A stretch of DNA of 64,000 bases from Nonomuraea turcica (lineage in GTDB: Bacteria; Actinomycetota; Actinomycetes; Streptosporangiales; Streptosporangiaceae), in the NCBI RefSeq assembly GCF_030718205.1, contig NZ_JAUZQF010000040.1, positions 1 through 64,000 on the forward strand. Direction: 5' to 3'. How positions within the stretch are numbered: the stretch's first letter is position 1; each line of letters begins with the position of its first letter. A program made the position numbers and the translations under genes. This document shows, piece after piece, positions 57,729-64,000 of this stretch. The notes beneath the pieces were generated by a model. The model did not search any database. It was not told where the DNA came from and saw nothing but the letters and a program-made list of their open reading frames with translations.

Positions 57729-57729
57729 C

Positions 57730-59019
57730 CTACTTCAGGAAACCCTCGTAGTTGCGCTGCTGAAGCTGGGCCTCGATCTGCTTGACGGTGTCGAGCCCGA
57801 CGCCAACCATGATCAGCACGCTGGTCCCGCCGAACGGGAAGTTCTGCTGAGTGCTGGGATCCTTCAGGATCGCGAACGCCACCAGCGGCAACAACGCCAG
57901 CACCCCCAGGTACGCCGCCCCCGGCGCGGTCAGCCGGGACAGCACGTACGCCAGATACCGGGCCGTGGACCGCCCCGGCCGGATACCGGGCACGAATCCG
58001 CCGAAGCGCCGCATGTTGTCGGCCACCTCGTCGGGATTGAAGGTGATCGACACGTAGAAGTAGGTGAAGGCCACGATCAGCAGCACGTAGCCGGCCATGT
58101 AGAGCGGGTGCGTTCCCGACGTCAGGTTCTGCGCCACCCACGCGCCCGCCTCGTCCCCGAGCAGTGGTGCCGCGAGCGTCGGCAGGTAAAGCAGCGACGT
58201 GGTGAAAATGACGGGCACGATGCCCGCCTGATTCACCTTGAGCGGGATGTACGTGCTGCTCCCGCCGTACATGCGCCGTCCCACCATGCGCTTGGCGTAC
58301 TGCACCGGCACCCGCCGCTGCGCCTGCTCCACGAACACCACGGCCGCCACCAGGAACAGCCCGGCCACCATCATCACGACGGCGCCGACCGGAGTCAGCA
58401 CGAAGATCTTCGACATGTAGCCCGGGAAGACCGCCACGACCTGCGTGAACATGAGCAGCGACATGCCGTTCCCGATCCCCCGGTCGGTGATCAGCTCGCC
58501 CAGCCACATGACCACGCAGGCCCCGGCCACCATGGTGAGCACGATCACGGCCGAAGACAGCAGGCCGTCGTCCCGCAGCAGCGGCCGGGCGCACCCGGGC
58601 AGCAGCTGCCCGGCGCGGGCCAGCGCCACGACGGTGCCGGCGTTCAGGAGGGCGAGCGCGACGGTCAGGTACCGCGTGTACTGGGTGATCTTCGCCTGCC
58701 CCCGCTGCCCTTCCTTCCTGAGCGCGTCCAGCCGGGGCACCATGACCGCGAACAGCTGCATGACGATGCTGGCGGTGATGTACGGCATCACGCCGAGCGC
58801 GAACACCGACAGCTGCAGCATCGCGCCCCCGCTGAGCATCTGCGCCAGATCGAAGAGCCCCCCACTCGCCGTCCCGACGCATTCCCGCACCGCGGCCACG
58901 TCCACTCCCGGCGACGGCATGATCTGCCCCAGCCGGAACAGCGCGATGAGCGCGAGCGTGAACAGCAGCTTCTTCCGCAGGTCCGGCACACGGAACGCTC
59001 TGATCAATACGGTCAGCAT
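57730..59019 (-). CDS. secY: SecY protein translocase subunit, outside the ribosomal operon
   Basis: A 429-residue SecY with 10 membrane helices. Visible: RAFRVPDLRKKLLFTLALIA, FRLGQIMPSPGVD (TM1-plug), GGAMLQLSVFALGVMPYITA (TM2) and ITDRGIGNGMSLLMF. It forms the protein-conducting channel. In actinomycetes the essential secY lies in the spc ribosomal operon next to adk and map; here the neighbours are a two-component system and a P-loop kinase, so this is probably a second, accessory SecY. The ATG at 59019 lacks a Shine-Dalgarno. It converges with the response regulator gene 1 bp apart. Confidence 0.93.
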   Translation of the reverse strand: MLTVLIRAFRVPDLRKKLLFTLALIALFRLGQIMPSPGVDVAAVRECVGTASGGLFDLAQMLSGGAMLQLSVFALGVMPYITASIVMQLFAVMVPRLDALRKEGQRGQAKITQYTRYLTVALALLNAGTVVALARAGQLLPGCARPLLRDDGLLSSAVIVLTMVAGACVVMWLGELITDRGIGNGMSLLMFTQVVAVFPGYMSKIFVLTPVGAVVMMVAGLFLVAAVVFVEQAQRRVPVQYAKRMVGRRMYGGSSTYIPLKVNQAGIVPVIFTTSLLYLPTLAAPLLGDEAGAWVAQNLTSGTHPLYMAGYVLLIVAFTYFYVSITFNPDEVADNMRRFGGFVPGIRPGRSTARYLAYVLSRLTAPGAAYLGVLALLPLVAFAILKDPSTQQNFPFGGTSVLIMVGVGLDTVKQIEAQLQQRNYEGFLK

Positions 59020-59158
59020 GGGCACCGAGTCTGACCGGCGCGCCCGCGGACGTCGTCCGCCCAGCCGAGGCACCGGCGTACGCAGATCTGCGTAGGCGCG
59101 GCGCAAGCGCCGCTGCCTGTGGTGGGCCCCTGGACGCGGCCCGCCATATCTTGACCCC

Positions 59159-59734
59159 ATGAGCACTGTCTGGGTGATCAGCGGGCCGCCGGGCGCGGGC
59201 AAGTCCACGGTGGCGGCCGAGCTGCTCACCCGCCTGTCCCCCGTGCCCGCCGTGCTCGACAAGGACACCGTGTACGGCGACTTCGTGGCGGAGGTCCTGC
59301 GCGCCCACGACCGGCCGGACGGCGAGCGCGAGGGCCCTTGGTACGACCAGCACATCAAACGCCACGAATACGCCGGCCTGACCAGGCTGGCCAGGCAGAT
59401 TCGCGGGCACGGCTGCCCCGTGTTGCTCGACGGCCCGTTCACCACCCAGGTCCACGACGCGGCCAGGTGGGCGGAGTGGGTGACGGAGCTGGGCGGCCCG
59501 CCGGTGCGGCTGCTCTGGGTGCGCTCCGACGGCCCGACCCTGCGCCAGCGCCTTACCGCCAGGGCCTACGGCAGGGACGCGGGCAAGCTGGCGGCGTTCG
59601 CCGACTACCTGCGCAACATCCGGGTGGACGAGCCGCCGGTCGTCCCGCACCTGGAGATCGACAACCGGTGCGGCGCGCCACCGGTCGGCGAGCAGCTCAC
59701 GGCGGCGGGCATCCCGCCTCAGACCACCAGGTAG
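59159..59734 (+). CDS. P-loop NTPase/kinase-like protein
   Basis: A 191-residue small kinase-fold protein. Walker A ISGPPGAGKSTVAAELL (about 7-23), an acidic VLDKDTVYGDF loop, a lid-like RQRLTARAYGRDAGK segment (near 135) and a Walker B-like VLLDGPF (near 89). It resembles chloramphenicol-phosphotransferase/zeta/AAA_33-type kinases that phosphorylate small molecules. The substrate is unknown. The ATG follows TATCTTGACCCC with no Shine-Dalgarno, so it is probably leaderless. The end overlaps the convergent hydro-lyase gene by 16 bp. Confidence 0.85.
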   Translation: MSTVWVISGPPGAGKSTVAAELLTRLSPVPAVLDKDTVYGDFVAEVLRAHDRPDGEREGPWYDQHIKRHEYAGLTRLARQIRGHGCPVLLDGPFTTQVHDAARWAEWVTELGGPPVRLLWVRSDGPTLRQRLTARAYGRDAGKLAAFADYLRNIRVDEPPVVPHLEIDNRCGAPPVGEQLTAAGIPPQTTR

Positions 59735-60504
59735 TCGTCGTCCCGGACGTCCAGGATCGCCATGTGGCCCGGCAGATGCCCGATCGCGTACTCAACGCCG
59801 CTGGCCATGATCGCCGCCTGCGGCGTCACCCCGCACGCCCAGAACAGCGGCACCTCGCCGGCCCGCACCTCCACCGGGTCGCCGAAGTCGGGCCGGGCCA
59901 GGTCGCGGACGCCGATCGCGGCGGGGTCGCCGAGGTGCACCGGCGCCCCGTGCACCTGCGGGTATCGCCCGCTCACCTCGACGGCGGTCTCGACCAGCTC
60001 CTCCGGCACCGGCCGCATCGACACGACCAGCGGCCCGGACAGGCTGCCCGACGCCGTGCAGGGGACGTTGGTGACGTACATCGGGACGTTCGTCCCCAGC
60101 TCCAGGTGCCGCACCGGCACCCCGGCCGCGAGCAGCGCCCGCTCGAAGGTGAAGCTGCAGCCGATGAGGAACGGCACGAGGTCCTCACGCCACTCCTCCA
60201 CCACCTCGCCGAGGTCGGCGACCGGGCGGCCGTCCCGGTAGAGCCGGTATCCCGGCAGGTCGGTACGGAGATCACCGGCGAACAACGCGGTGGACCAGGC
60301 GCCCGGCTCGCCCACGTCGAGCACCGGGCACGCCTGCGGGTTCTGGTGGGCGAACAGCAGCAGGTCGTACCGCAACCGCGCGGGCACGGCGATCAGGTTG
60401 GCCTGCGTCCAGCCCCGGCACCAGCCCGCGGTGGGCACCCGCTCGCCGGTGCGGAATCGCTCCCGCGCCTGCGCGGGGCTCAGATCGGCGACGTCCACAG
60501 ACAC
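59719..60504 (-). CDS. Putative hydro-lyase / D-glutamate cyclase family (DUF1445)
   Basis: A 261-residue DUF1445 protein. Motifs: ARERFRTGERVPTAGWCRGW (about 11-30), QANLIAVPARLRYDLLLFAH, LIGCSFTFERALLAAGVPV (near 115), TNVPCTASGSLSGPLVVSMR (near 150) and VPLFWACGVTPQAAIM (near 225). Bacterial members are called putative hydro-lyases; mammalian relatives are D-glutamate cyclases. The GTG at 60504 has AGAAGG 9 nt upstream; another GTG two codons later is possible. It is divergent from a sodium:solute symporter 51 bp away, which may import its substrate (inference). Confidence 0.88.
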   Translation of the reverse strand: MSVDVADLSPAQARERFRTGERVPTAGWCRGWTQANLIAVPARLRYDLLLFAHQNPQACPVLDVGEPGAWSTALFAGDLRTDLPGYRLYRDGRPVADLGEVVEEWREDLVPFLIGCSFTFERALLAAGVPVRHLELGTNVPMYVTNVPCTASGSLSGPLVVSMRPVPEELVETAVEVSGRYPQVHGAPVHLGDPAAIGVRDLARPDFGDPVEVRAGEVPLFWACGVTPQAAIMASGVEYAIGHLPGHMAILDVRDDDYLVV

Positions 60505-60555
60505 GACATTACGCCTTCTGTGTGATGTCGTGGCTTGACCCGGTAGCGGGCGCGG

Positions 60556-62190
60556 GTGCGGCTTGATGTGAACCTCCTCGACTACCTTCTCATCGCCATC
60601 TACTTCGCCACCGTGCTCGCGATCGGCTTCGCCGCACGCAGCCGGATCACCACCAGCCTGGACTTCTTCCTCGCCGGGCGCGGTCTGCCGGCGTGGGTGA
60701 CCGGCCTGGCGTTCGTGTCGGCGAACCTGGGCGCGATCGAGATCCTCGGCATGGCGGCGAACGGCGCCCAGTACGGCGCCATGACCGTGCACTACTACTG
60801 GATCGGCGCGGTCCCGGCGATGGTGTTCCTCGGCATCGTGATGATGCCCTTCTACTACCGCTCCAAGGTTCGCAGCGTGCCCGAGTTCCTGCGCCGGCGG
60901 TTCAACGGGGCCACGCAGCTGCTGAACGCGATCACGTTCGCGGTCGCGCAGATCCTCATCGCCGGGGTGAACCTGTACGCGCTGGCGCTGGTCCTGGAGG
61001 CGCTGCTGGGCTGGCCGCTGCCGGTCTCCGTGGTGATCTCGGCGGTGATCGTGCTGACGTACATCACACTCGGCGGGCTCTCCTCGGCCATCTACAACGA
61101 GGTCCTGCAGTTCTTCGTGATCCTCGCCGGCCTGATCCCGCTGACCGTGCTCGGGCTGATGAAGGTGGGCGGGATCACCGGCCTGTTCGACAAGGTACGG
61201 CAGAGCGCGCTCGGCGAGGGCGGCCTGCACACCTGGGCGGGGATGGGCACGGGCGAGAACCCGATGCAGGCGCACTGGATCGGCATCGTGTTCGGGCTCG
61301 GCTTCGTGTTGTCGTTCAGCTATTGGACGACGAACTTCGCCGAGGTGCAGCGGGCGTTGTCGGCCAGGAACACGAACGCGGCCCGGCTCACGCCGATCAT
61401 CGCGGCGTACCCGAAGATCTTCATCCCGCTGGTGACGGTGTTGCCCGGCATGATCGCGCTGGTGCTCTTCAGCGACCTGGGCCGGGGGCAGGCGTACAAC
61501 AACGCGATCCCGCTGCTGATGCGTGATCTACTGCCGAACGGGGTGCTGGGGATCGCGGTGACCGGGCTGCTGGCGTCGTTCATGGCGGGGATGGCGGCCA
61601 ACATCAGCGGGTTCAACACCGTGTTCACCAACGACATCTGGCAGGCGCACCTGGTGCGGGACCGTCACGACGACTACTACGTGCGGGTGGGCCGGATCGC
61701 GACCGTGGTCGGCGTGGCGATGGGGATCGGGACGGCGTTCATCGCCGCCGGCTACTCCAACATCATGAACTACCTGCAGGCTCTCTTCTCGTTCTTCAAC
61801 GCGCCGTTGTTCGCGACGTTCATCGTGGGCCTGTTCTGGCGGCGGATGACGCCGTGGGCGGGCTTCTGGGGCCTGCTCGCGGGCACGCTCGCCGCCTTCG
61901 TGTCGTACTTCTTGTACAAGGCCGGATACGTGGAGTTCGGCACCGAACTGAACGCCAGCTTCTGGGGCGCCGGCCTTGCGTTCGCCGTGGACGTGGTGGT
62001 GTCGATCGTGGTCACGCTGGTCACCACCCAGAAGCCGCAGGAGGAGCTGCGCGGGCTCGTGTACGGGCTCAGCGACGTCACCATCGAGGACGACGCGCTG
62101 GCCGGGGACGCCAAGTGGTACCGCTCGCCCGTGCTGCTGGGCACGGGCGCCCTCGTTCTGGCGGCTGTGATGTACGGAGTGATCCTGTGA
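60556..62190 (+). CDS. Sodium:solute symporter (SSS family)
   Basis: A 544-residue transporter with about 13-14 membrane helices of the SSS/SLC5 family. Visible: LLDYLLIAIYFATVLAIGFA (TM1), SLDFFLAGRGLPAWVTGLAF, the unwound-helix region SANLGAIEILGMAANGAQYG, and MAANISGFNTVFTNDIWQAH. It imports a solute with Na+; sugar, carboxylate or amino acid cannot be decided. GTG at 60556, or a GTG four codons later (MNLLDYLLI), is the start; no Shine-Dalgarno. Its stop overlaps the start of a 53-residue membrane protein gene. Divergent from the hydro-lyase gene. Confidence 0.9.
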   Translation: MRLDVNLLDYLLIAIYFATVLAIGFAARSRITTSLDFFLAGRGLPAWVTGLAFVSANLGAIEILGMAANGAQYGAMTVHYYWIGAVPAMVFLGIVMMPFYYRSKVRSVPEFLRRRFNGATQLLNAITFAVAQILIAGVNLYALALVLEALLGWPLPVSVVISAVIVLTYITLGGLSSAIYNEVLQFFVILAGLIPLTVLGLMKVGGITGLFDKVRQSALGEGGLHTWAGMGTGENPMQAHWIGIVFGLGFVLSFSYWTTNFAEVQRALSARNTNAARLTPIIAAYPKIFIPLVTVLPGMIALVLFSDLGRGQAYNNAIPLLMRDLLPNGVLGIAVTGLLASFMAGMAANISGFNTVFTNDIWQAHLVRDRHDDYYVRVGRIATVVGVAMGIGTAFIAAGYSNIMNYLQALFSFFNAPLFATFIVGLFWRRMTPWAGFWGLLAGTLAAFVSYFLYKAGYVEFGTELNASFWGAGLAFAVDVVVSIVVTLVTTQKPQEELRGLVYGLSDVTIEDDALAGDAKWYRSPVLLGTGALVLAAVMYGVIL

Positions 62191-62351
62191 TGAGCGACAT
62201 TCGGATGGTGATCGGCGGGCTGTTCCTGATCTACGGCGTGATCCTCATCATCGCCGGTGTCCTGGGCAGCGCCGTCAACCTGTGGACCGGGCTGGCCATG
62301 GCGGTGTTCGGCGGCACGTTCGTGGTGTGGGCGCGGGTCAGACGGATCTGA
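62190..62351 (+). CDS. Small two-helix membrane protein coupled to the symporter
   Basis: A 53-residue protein with two hydrophobic segments (about 6-25 and 30-46) and a basic C-terminus (WARVRRI). Its ATG overlaps the symporter stop by one base (TGATG), so it is translated in step with the symporter. Small partner subunits are known for other Na+ symporters, and this may be one (inference). The end overlaps the convergent HxlR gene by 14 bp. An in-frame GTG one codon upstream is also possible. Confidence 0.75.
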   Translation: MSDIRMVIGGLFLIYGVILIIAGVLGSAVNLWTGLAMAVFGGTFVVWARVRRI

Positions 62352-62748
62352 CCGGCTCCTGGGCCTTCTTGTCGTACGCCTCCCGCGCGGCAATGACCTC
62401 GTCGGCGTGCTCTCCCGCCCACGCGCCGATGGCCCGCAACACACCCATGGCGCTGTTGCCGAGGTCGGTCAGCGCGTAGTCCACCCGCGGCGGGATCGTC
62501 GGGTAGACCGTGCGGCTGACCAGGCCGTCGCGCTCCAGCGTGCGCAGGGTCTGGGAGAGCATCTTCTGGGTGATGCCGTCGAGCATCCTGCGCAGCATGT
62601 TGAAGCGCCTGGGGCCGTCGAGCAGCGCGCCCAGCACCAGGCCCGTCCACTTGCTGGTGAAGATCTCGAGGACCGTGTTGGGCTTGCACGCCTGGAGGAA
62701 CGCCTCGGCGCCGCCGTACTGCCTCAGGTCGGGAAACGTAGTATCCAT
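62338..62748 (-). CDS. HxlR-family transcriptional regulator
   Basis: A 136-residue winged-helix regulator of the HxlR type: CKPNTVLEIFTSKWTGLVLG (about 21-40), ALLDGPRRFNMLRRMLDGIT, KMLSQTLRTLERDGLVSRTV and YPTIPPRVDYALTDLG. It probably senses redox or electrophile stress and controls the divergent oxidoreductase gene. The ATG at 62748 (MDTTFPDLRQYG) is chosen from family length; the frame is open further upstream across the promoter. A 9-bp inverted repeat with one arm on its start codon may be the operator. Confidence 0.92.
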   Translation of the reverse strand: MDTTFPDLRQYGGAEAFLQACKPNTVLEIFTSKWTGLVLGALLDGPRRFNMLRRMLDGITQKMLSQTLRTLERDGLVSRTVYPTIPPRVDYALTDLGNSAMGVLRAIGAWAGEHADEVIAAREAYDKKAQEPVRSV

Positions 62749-62792
62749 TAGGTACCTGAATATCAAACAAGTGCCTTCTTCACAATGGATAC
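62741..62792. promoter_or_regulatory. Inverted repeat GTATCCATT ... AATGGATAC in the HxlR divergent region
   Basis: Perfect 9-bp arms at 62741-62749 and 62784-62792, 34 bp apart, with GGTACC (62751-62756) between. The left arm covers the HxlR start codon. Two dimers could bind and repress both directions. Confidence 0.45.
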
Positions 62793-62815
62793 CTGCGATG
62801 ACCAGCATGTGAGGC

Positions 62816-63748
62816 ATGCAGGCAATTACCTACCGCTCCTTCGGGGAGCCGGACGTGCTGGAACTCACCGAGATTGCGCGGCCCGTGCCGCAAGCCCACG
62901 AGGTGCTCGTGCGGGTGCGCGCGGCGGGCGTCAACCCGCCGGACTGGAAGCTGCGGCGGACGCCGTATCCGCCGGATTACGTCGATCTGCCGCTGATCCC
63001 CGGGTGGGACGTGTCGGGCGTGGTGGAGGAGGTCGGCGAGTACGTCGGCCGGTTCATGCCCGGTGACGAGGTCTTCGGCATGCTCAACTTCCCGCGCTAC
63101 GCCGGGGCCTACGCCGAGTACGTGGTGGCCAGGCCGCGGCAGTTCGCCCGCAAGCCGGCCGGGATCGATCACGTGCAGGCCGCGGCGCTGCCGATGCCGG
63201 CGCTGACCGTCTGGCAGGCGTTCGAGGACGTCGCGGAGGTCACGGCGGGGCAGCGGGTGCTGGTCCACGCCGCGGCAGGAGGGGTCGGGCACCTGGCCGT
63301 GCAGCTGGCCAAGCTGCGCGGCGCGTACGTGATCGGCACGGCGCGGGCCGCCAAGCACGCGTTCGTGCGAGGGCTGGGGGCCGACGAGGTGATCGACTAC
63401 ACCACCGTGGACTTCGCCCGGGCGGTGTCGGGAGTGGACGTCGTGCTCGACATGGTGGGCAAGGACTATCCGGCCCGATCGCTGCCCGTCCTGCGGTCCG
63501 GCGGCGCGTTCATCGGGGGCGCGGGGATGACGCCCGAGGACGTGGCGGCGTACGAGGCGGCGGGGCTCCGGTCCGGGGTGTTCGTCGTGGAGCCCGACCA
63601 TGCCGCGCTGGCCTCGATCGCCGGCCTGGTGGCGGAGGGCCGGCTGGCCGCACACGTGGACCGGGTGTTCCCGCTGGCCGAGGCCGCGAAGGCGCACGCG
63701 CTCATGGAGAGCGGCGACTTCGTCGGCAAGCTCGTCCTGGAGATGTGA
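62816..63748 (+). CDS. NADP-dependent MDR oxidoreductase (quinone-reductase-like)
   Basis: A 310-residue zinc-free medium-chain reductase. N-terminal GroES-like fold (MQAITYRSFGEPDVLELTEI; VRAAGVNPPDWKLRRTPYPP), the nucleotide motif VHAAAGGVGHLAVQLAKLRG (about 153-172) and a GADEVIDYTTVDF segment are visible. It reduces quinones or enones with NADPH in the cytoplasm. It is divergent from an HxlR regulator, a common pairing in which HxlR represses the reductase until a reactive electrophile appears. ATG at 62816, preceded by GTGAGG. Confidence 0.92.
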   Translation: MQAITYRSFGEPDVLELTEIARPVPQAHEVLVRVRAAGVNPPDWKLRRTPYPPDYVDLPLIPGWDVSGVVEEVGEYVGRFMPGDEVFGMLNFPRYAGAYAEYVVARPRQFARKPAGIDHVQAAALPMPALTVWQAFEDVAEVTAGQRVLVHAAAGGVGHLAVQLAKLRGAYVIGTARAAKHAFVRGLGADEVIDYTTVDFARAVSGVDVVLDMVGKDYPARSLPVLRSGGAFIGGAGMTPEDVAAYEAAGLRSGVFVVEPDHAALASIAGLVAEGRLAAHVDRVFPLAEAAKAHALMESGDFVGKLVLEM

Positions 63749-63985
63749 TCAGTACTCGACCTCGAACGTGTGCGGTCCCAGCCCGTACCCATCCCCCTTC
63801 GGCACCACGTACCCGTACTCGACCAGCCGCGCCAGGCTCCTGCGCAGGTCTTCCTCGGCCAGCCCCGACGACCGGATCAGCCTGTCGAGCTCCGCGTGGC
63901 CCTTCTCGACCGCCTGGGACGCCACGGCCTCGTAGACATGGATGTCGACGTCCGACAACGCCTGCACATCGTGACCTTCGGACAT
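63749..63985 (-). CDS. Small winged-helix-like protein
   Basis: A 78-residue protein, function unknown. Residues about 12-62 look like a winged helix (DVDIHVYEAVASQAVEKGHA, LDRLIRSSGLAEEDLRRSLA, RLVEYGYVVPKGDGYGLG), close to the TrmB-type N-terminal domain found in some LuxR regulators of actinomycetes. It could be a free-standing DNA-binding module or the N-terminal relic of a longer regulator. The ATG at 63985 has AGCGAGG about 9 nt upstream, so it appears complete. It converges with the oxidoreductase gene with no gap. Confidence 0.6.
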   Translation of the reverse strand: MSEGHDVQALSDVDIHVYEAVASQAVEKGHAELDRLIRSSGLAEEDLRRSLARLVEYGYVVPKGDGYGLGPHTFEVEY

Positions 63986-64000
63986 CAGCGCTGCCTCGCT

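Noticed and set aside
59041..59158. Regulatory element between secY and the P-loop kinase gene
   Set aside because: I looked for dyads and -35/-10 pairs and saw only weak GC-rich matches, nothing I can support.

Overview
The window is high-GC DNA with dense, mostly overlapping genes, strong G/C third-position bias and GTG/TTG starts. It comes from an actinomycete chromosome. Mycothiol-type and F420/LLM enzymes, DtxR/IdeR-type iron boxes, a DUF397/Scr1-type HTH locus, a helicase-associated-domain protein and several probable leaderless genes all fit. A Streptosporangiales genus such as Nonomuraea is my guess (inference, not shown). There are no rRNA, tRNA, phage or CRISPR features.

Layout. 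1-3.2 kb: small accessory island with two DUF6461-like genes, a broken IS1634-type transposase and an Rpn-like gene. 3.2-8.7 kb: purine locus with pucR, divergent xanthine dehydrogenase Mo subunit, EF-hand protein and NCS2 purine permease. 8.7-13.8 kb: SecDF-P1-like/excalibur protein, alanine dehydrogenase, DUF3105 and DUF305 proteins, FAD oxidoreductase. 13.9-14.6 kb: a striking 14-bp tandem repeat array between convergent genes. 14.65-18.45 kb: coupled operon DUF6421 (with an extra N-terminal domain), SDR, threonine aldolase. 18.5-22.4 kb: orphan response regulator, Ser/Thr kinase and its coupled pseudo-protease/zinc-ribbon partner. 22.5-26.3 kb: hyuAB. 26.2-30.5 kb: Uma2 protein, then a cobalamin-riboswitch-controlled B12 uptake and salvage operon (btuF, permease, ATPase, cbiZ). 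30.5-35.1 kb: Gfo/Idh/MocA gene and a PhyH dioxygenase, phosphotriesterase-like, P450, SDR operon. 35.2-40.7 kb: membrane protein, LLM oxidoreductase, quinone reductase behind a SoxR-type box, histidine phosphatase, region-2-only sigma factor next to a zinc-motif/mycothiol-isomerase fusion, NIPSNAP-like gene. 40.8-45.1 kb: DUF397/Scr1/HATPase trio and helicase-associated protein. 45-49 kb: iron-siderophore ABC transporter with two iron boxes. 49-51.3 kb: TetR/rhodanese pair with twin operators, terminator, broken FAD oxidoreductase. 51.4-55.7 kb: EEP nuclease/phosphatase, GroES-like, beta-propeller, TIGR02611, divergent phosphotriesterase-like protein, PPOX enzyme behind a second SoxR-type box. 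55.7-60.5 kb: two-component pair, stand-alone SecY, P-loop kinase, hydro-lyase. 60.5-64 kb: sodium:solute symporter with a coupled 53-residue membrane protein, HxlR and divergent oxidoreductase, small winged-helix-like protein.

How parts work together. A 16-bp inverted repeat, CCAAGC-N4-GCTTGG, precedes four units between 22.5 and 40.4 kb: hyuAB, the PhyH-phosphotriesterase-P450-SDR operon, the LLM gene and the NIPSNAP-like gene. No regulator for it is in the window. This looks like a dispersed catabolic regulon whose substrate is unknown, and it is my best candidate for an undescribed system. The 14-bp array, the DUF6421 operon, the mini-sigma/zinc-isomerase pair and the kinase/pseudo-protease pair are the other loci that standard annotation would not explain.
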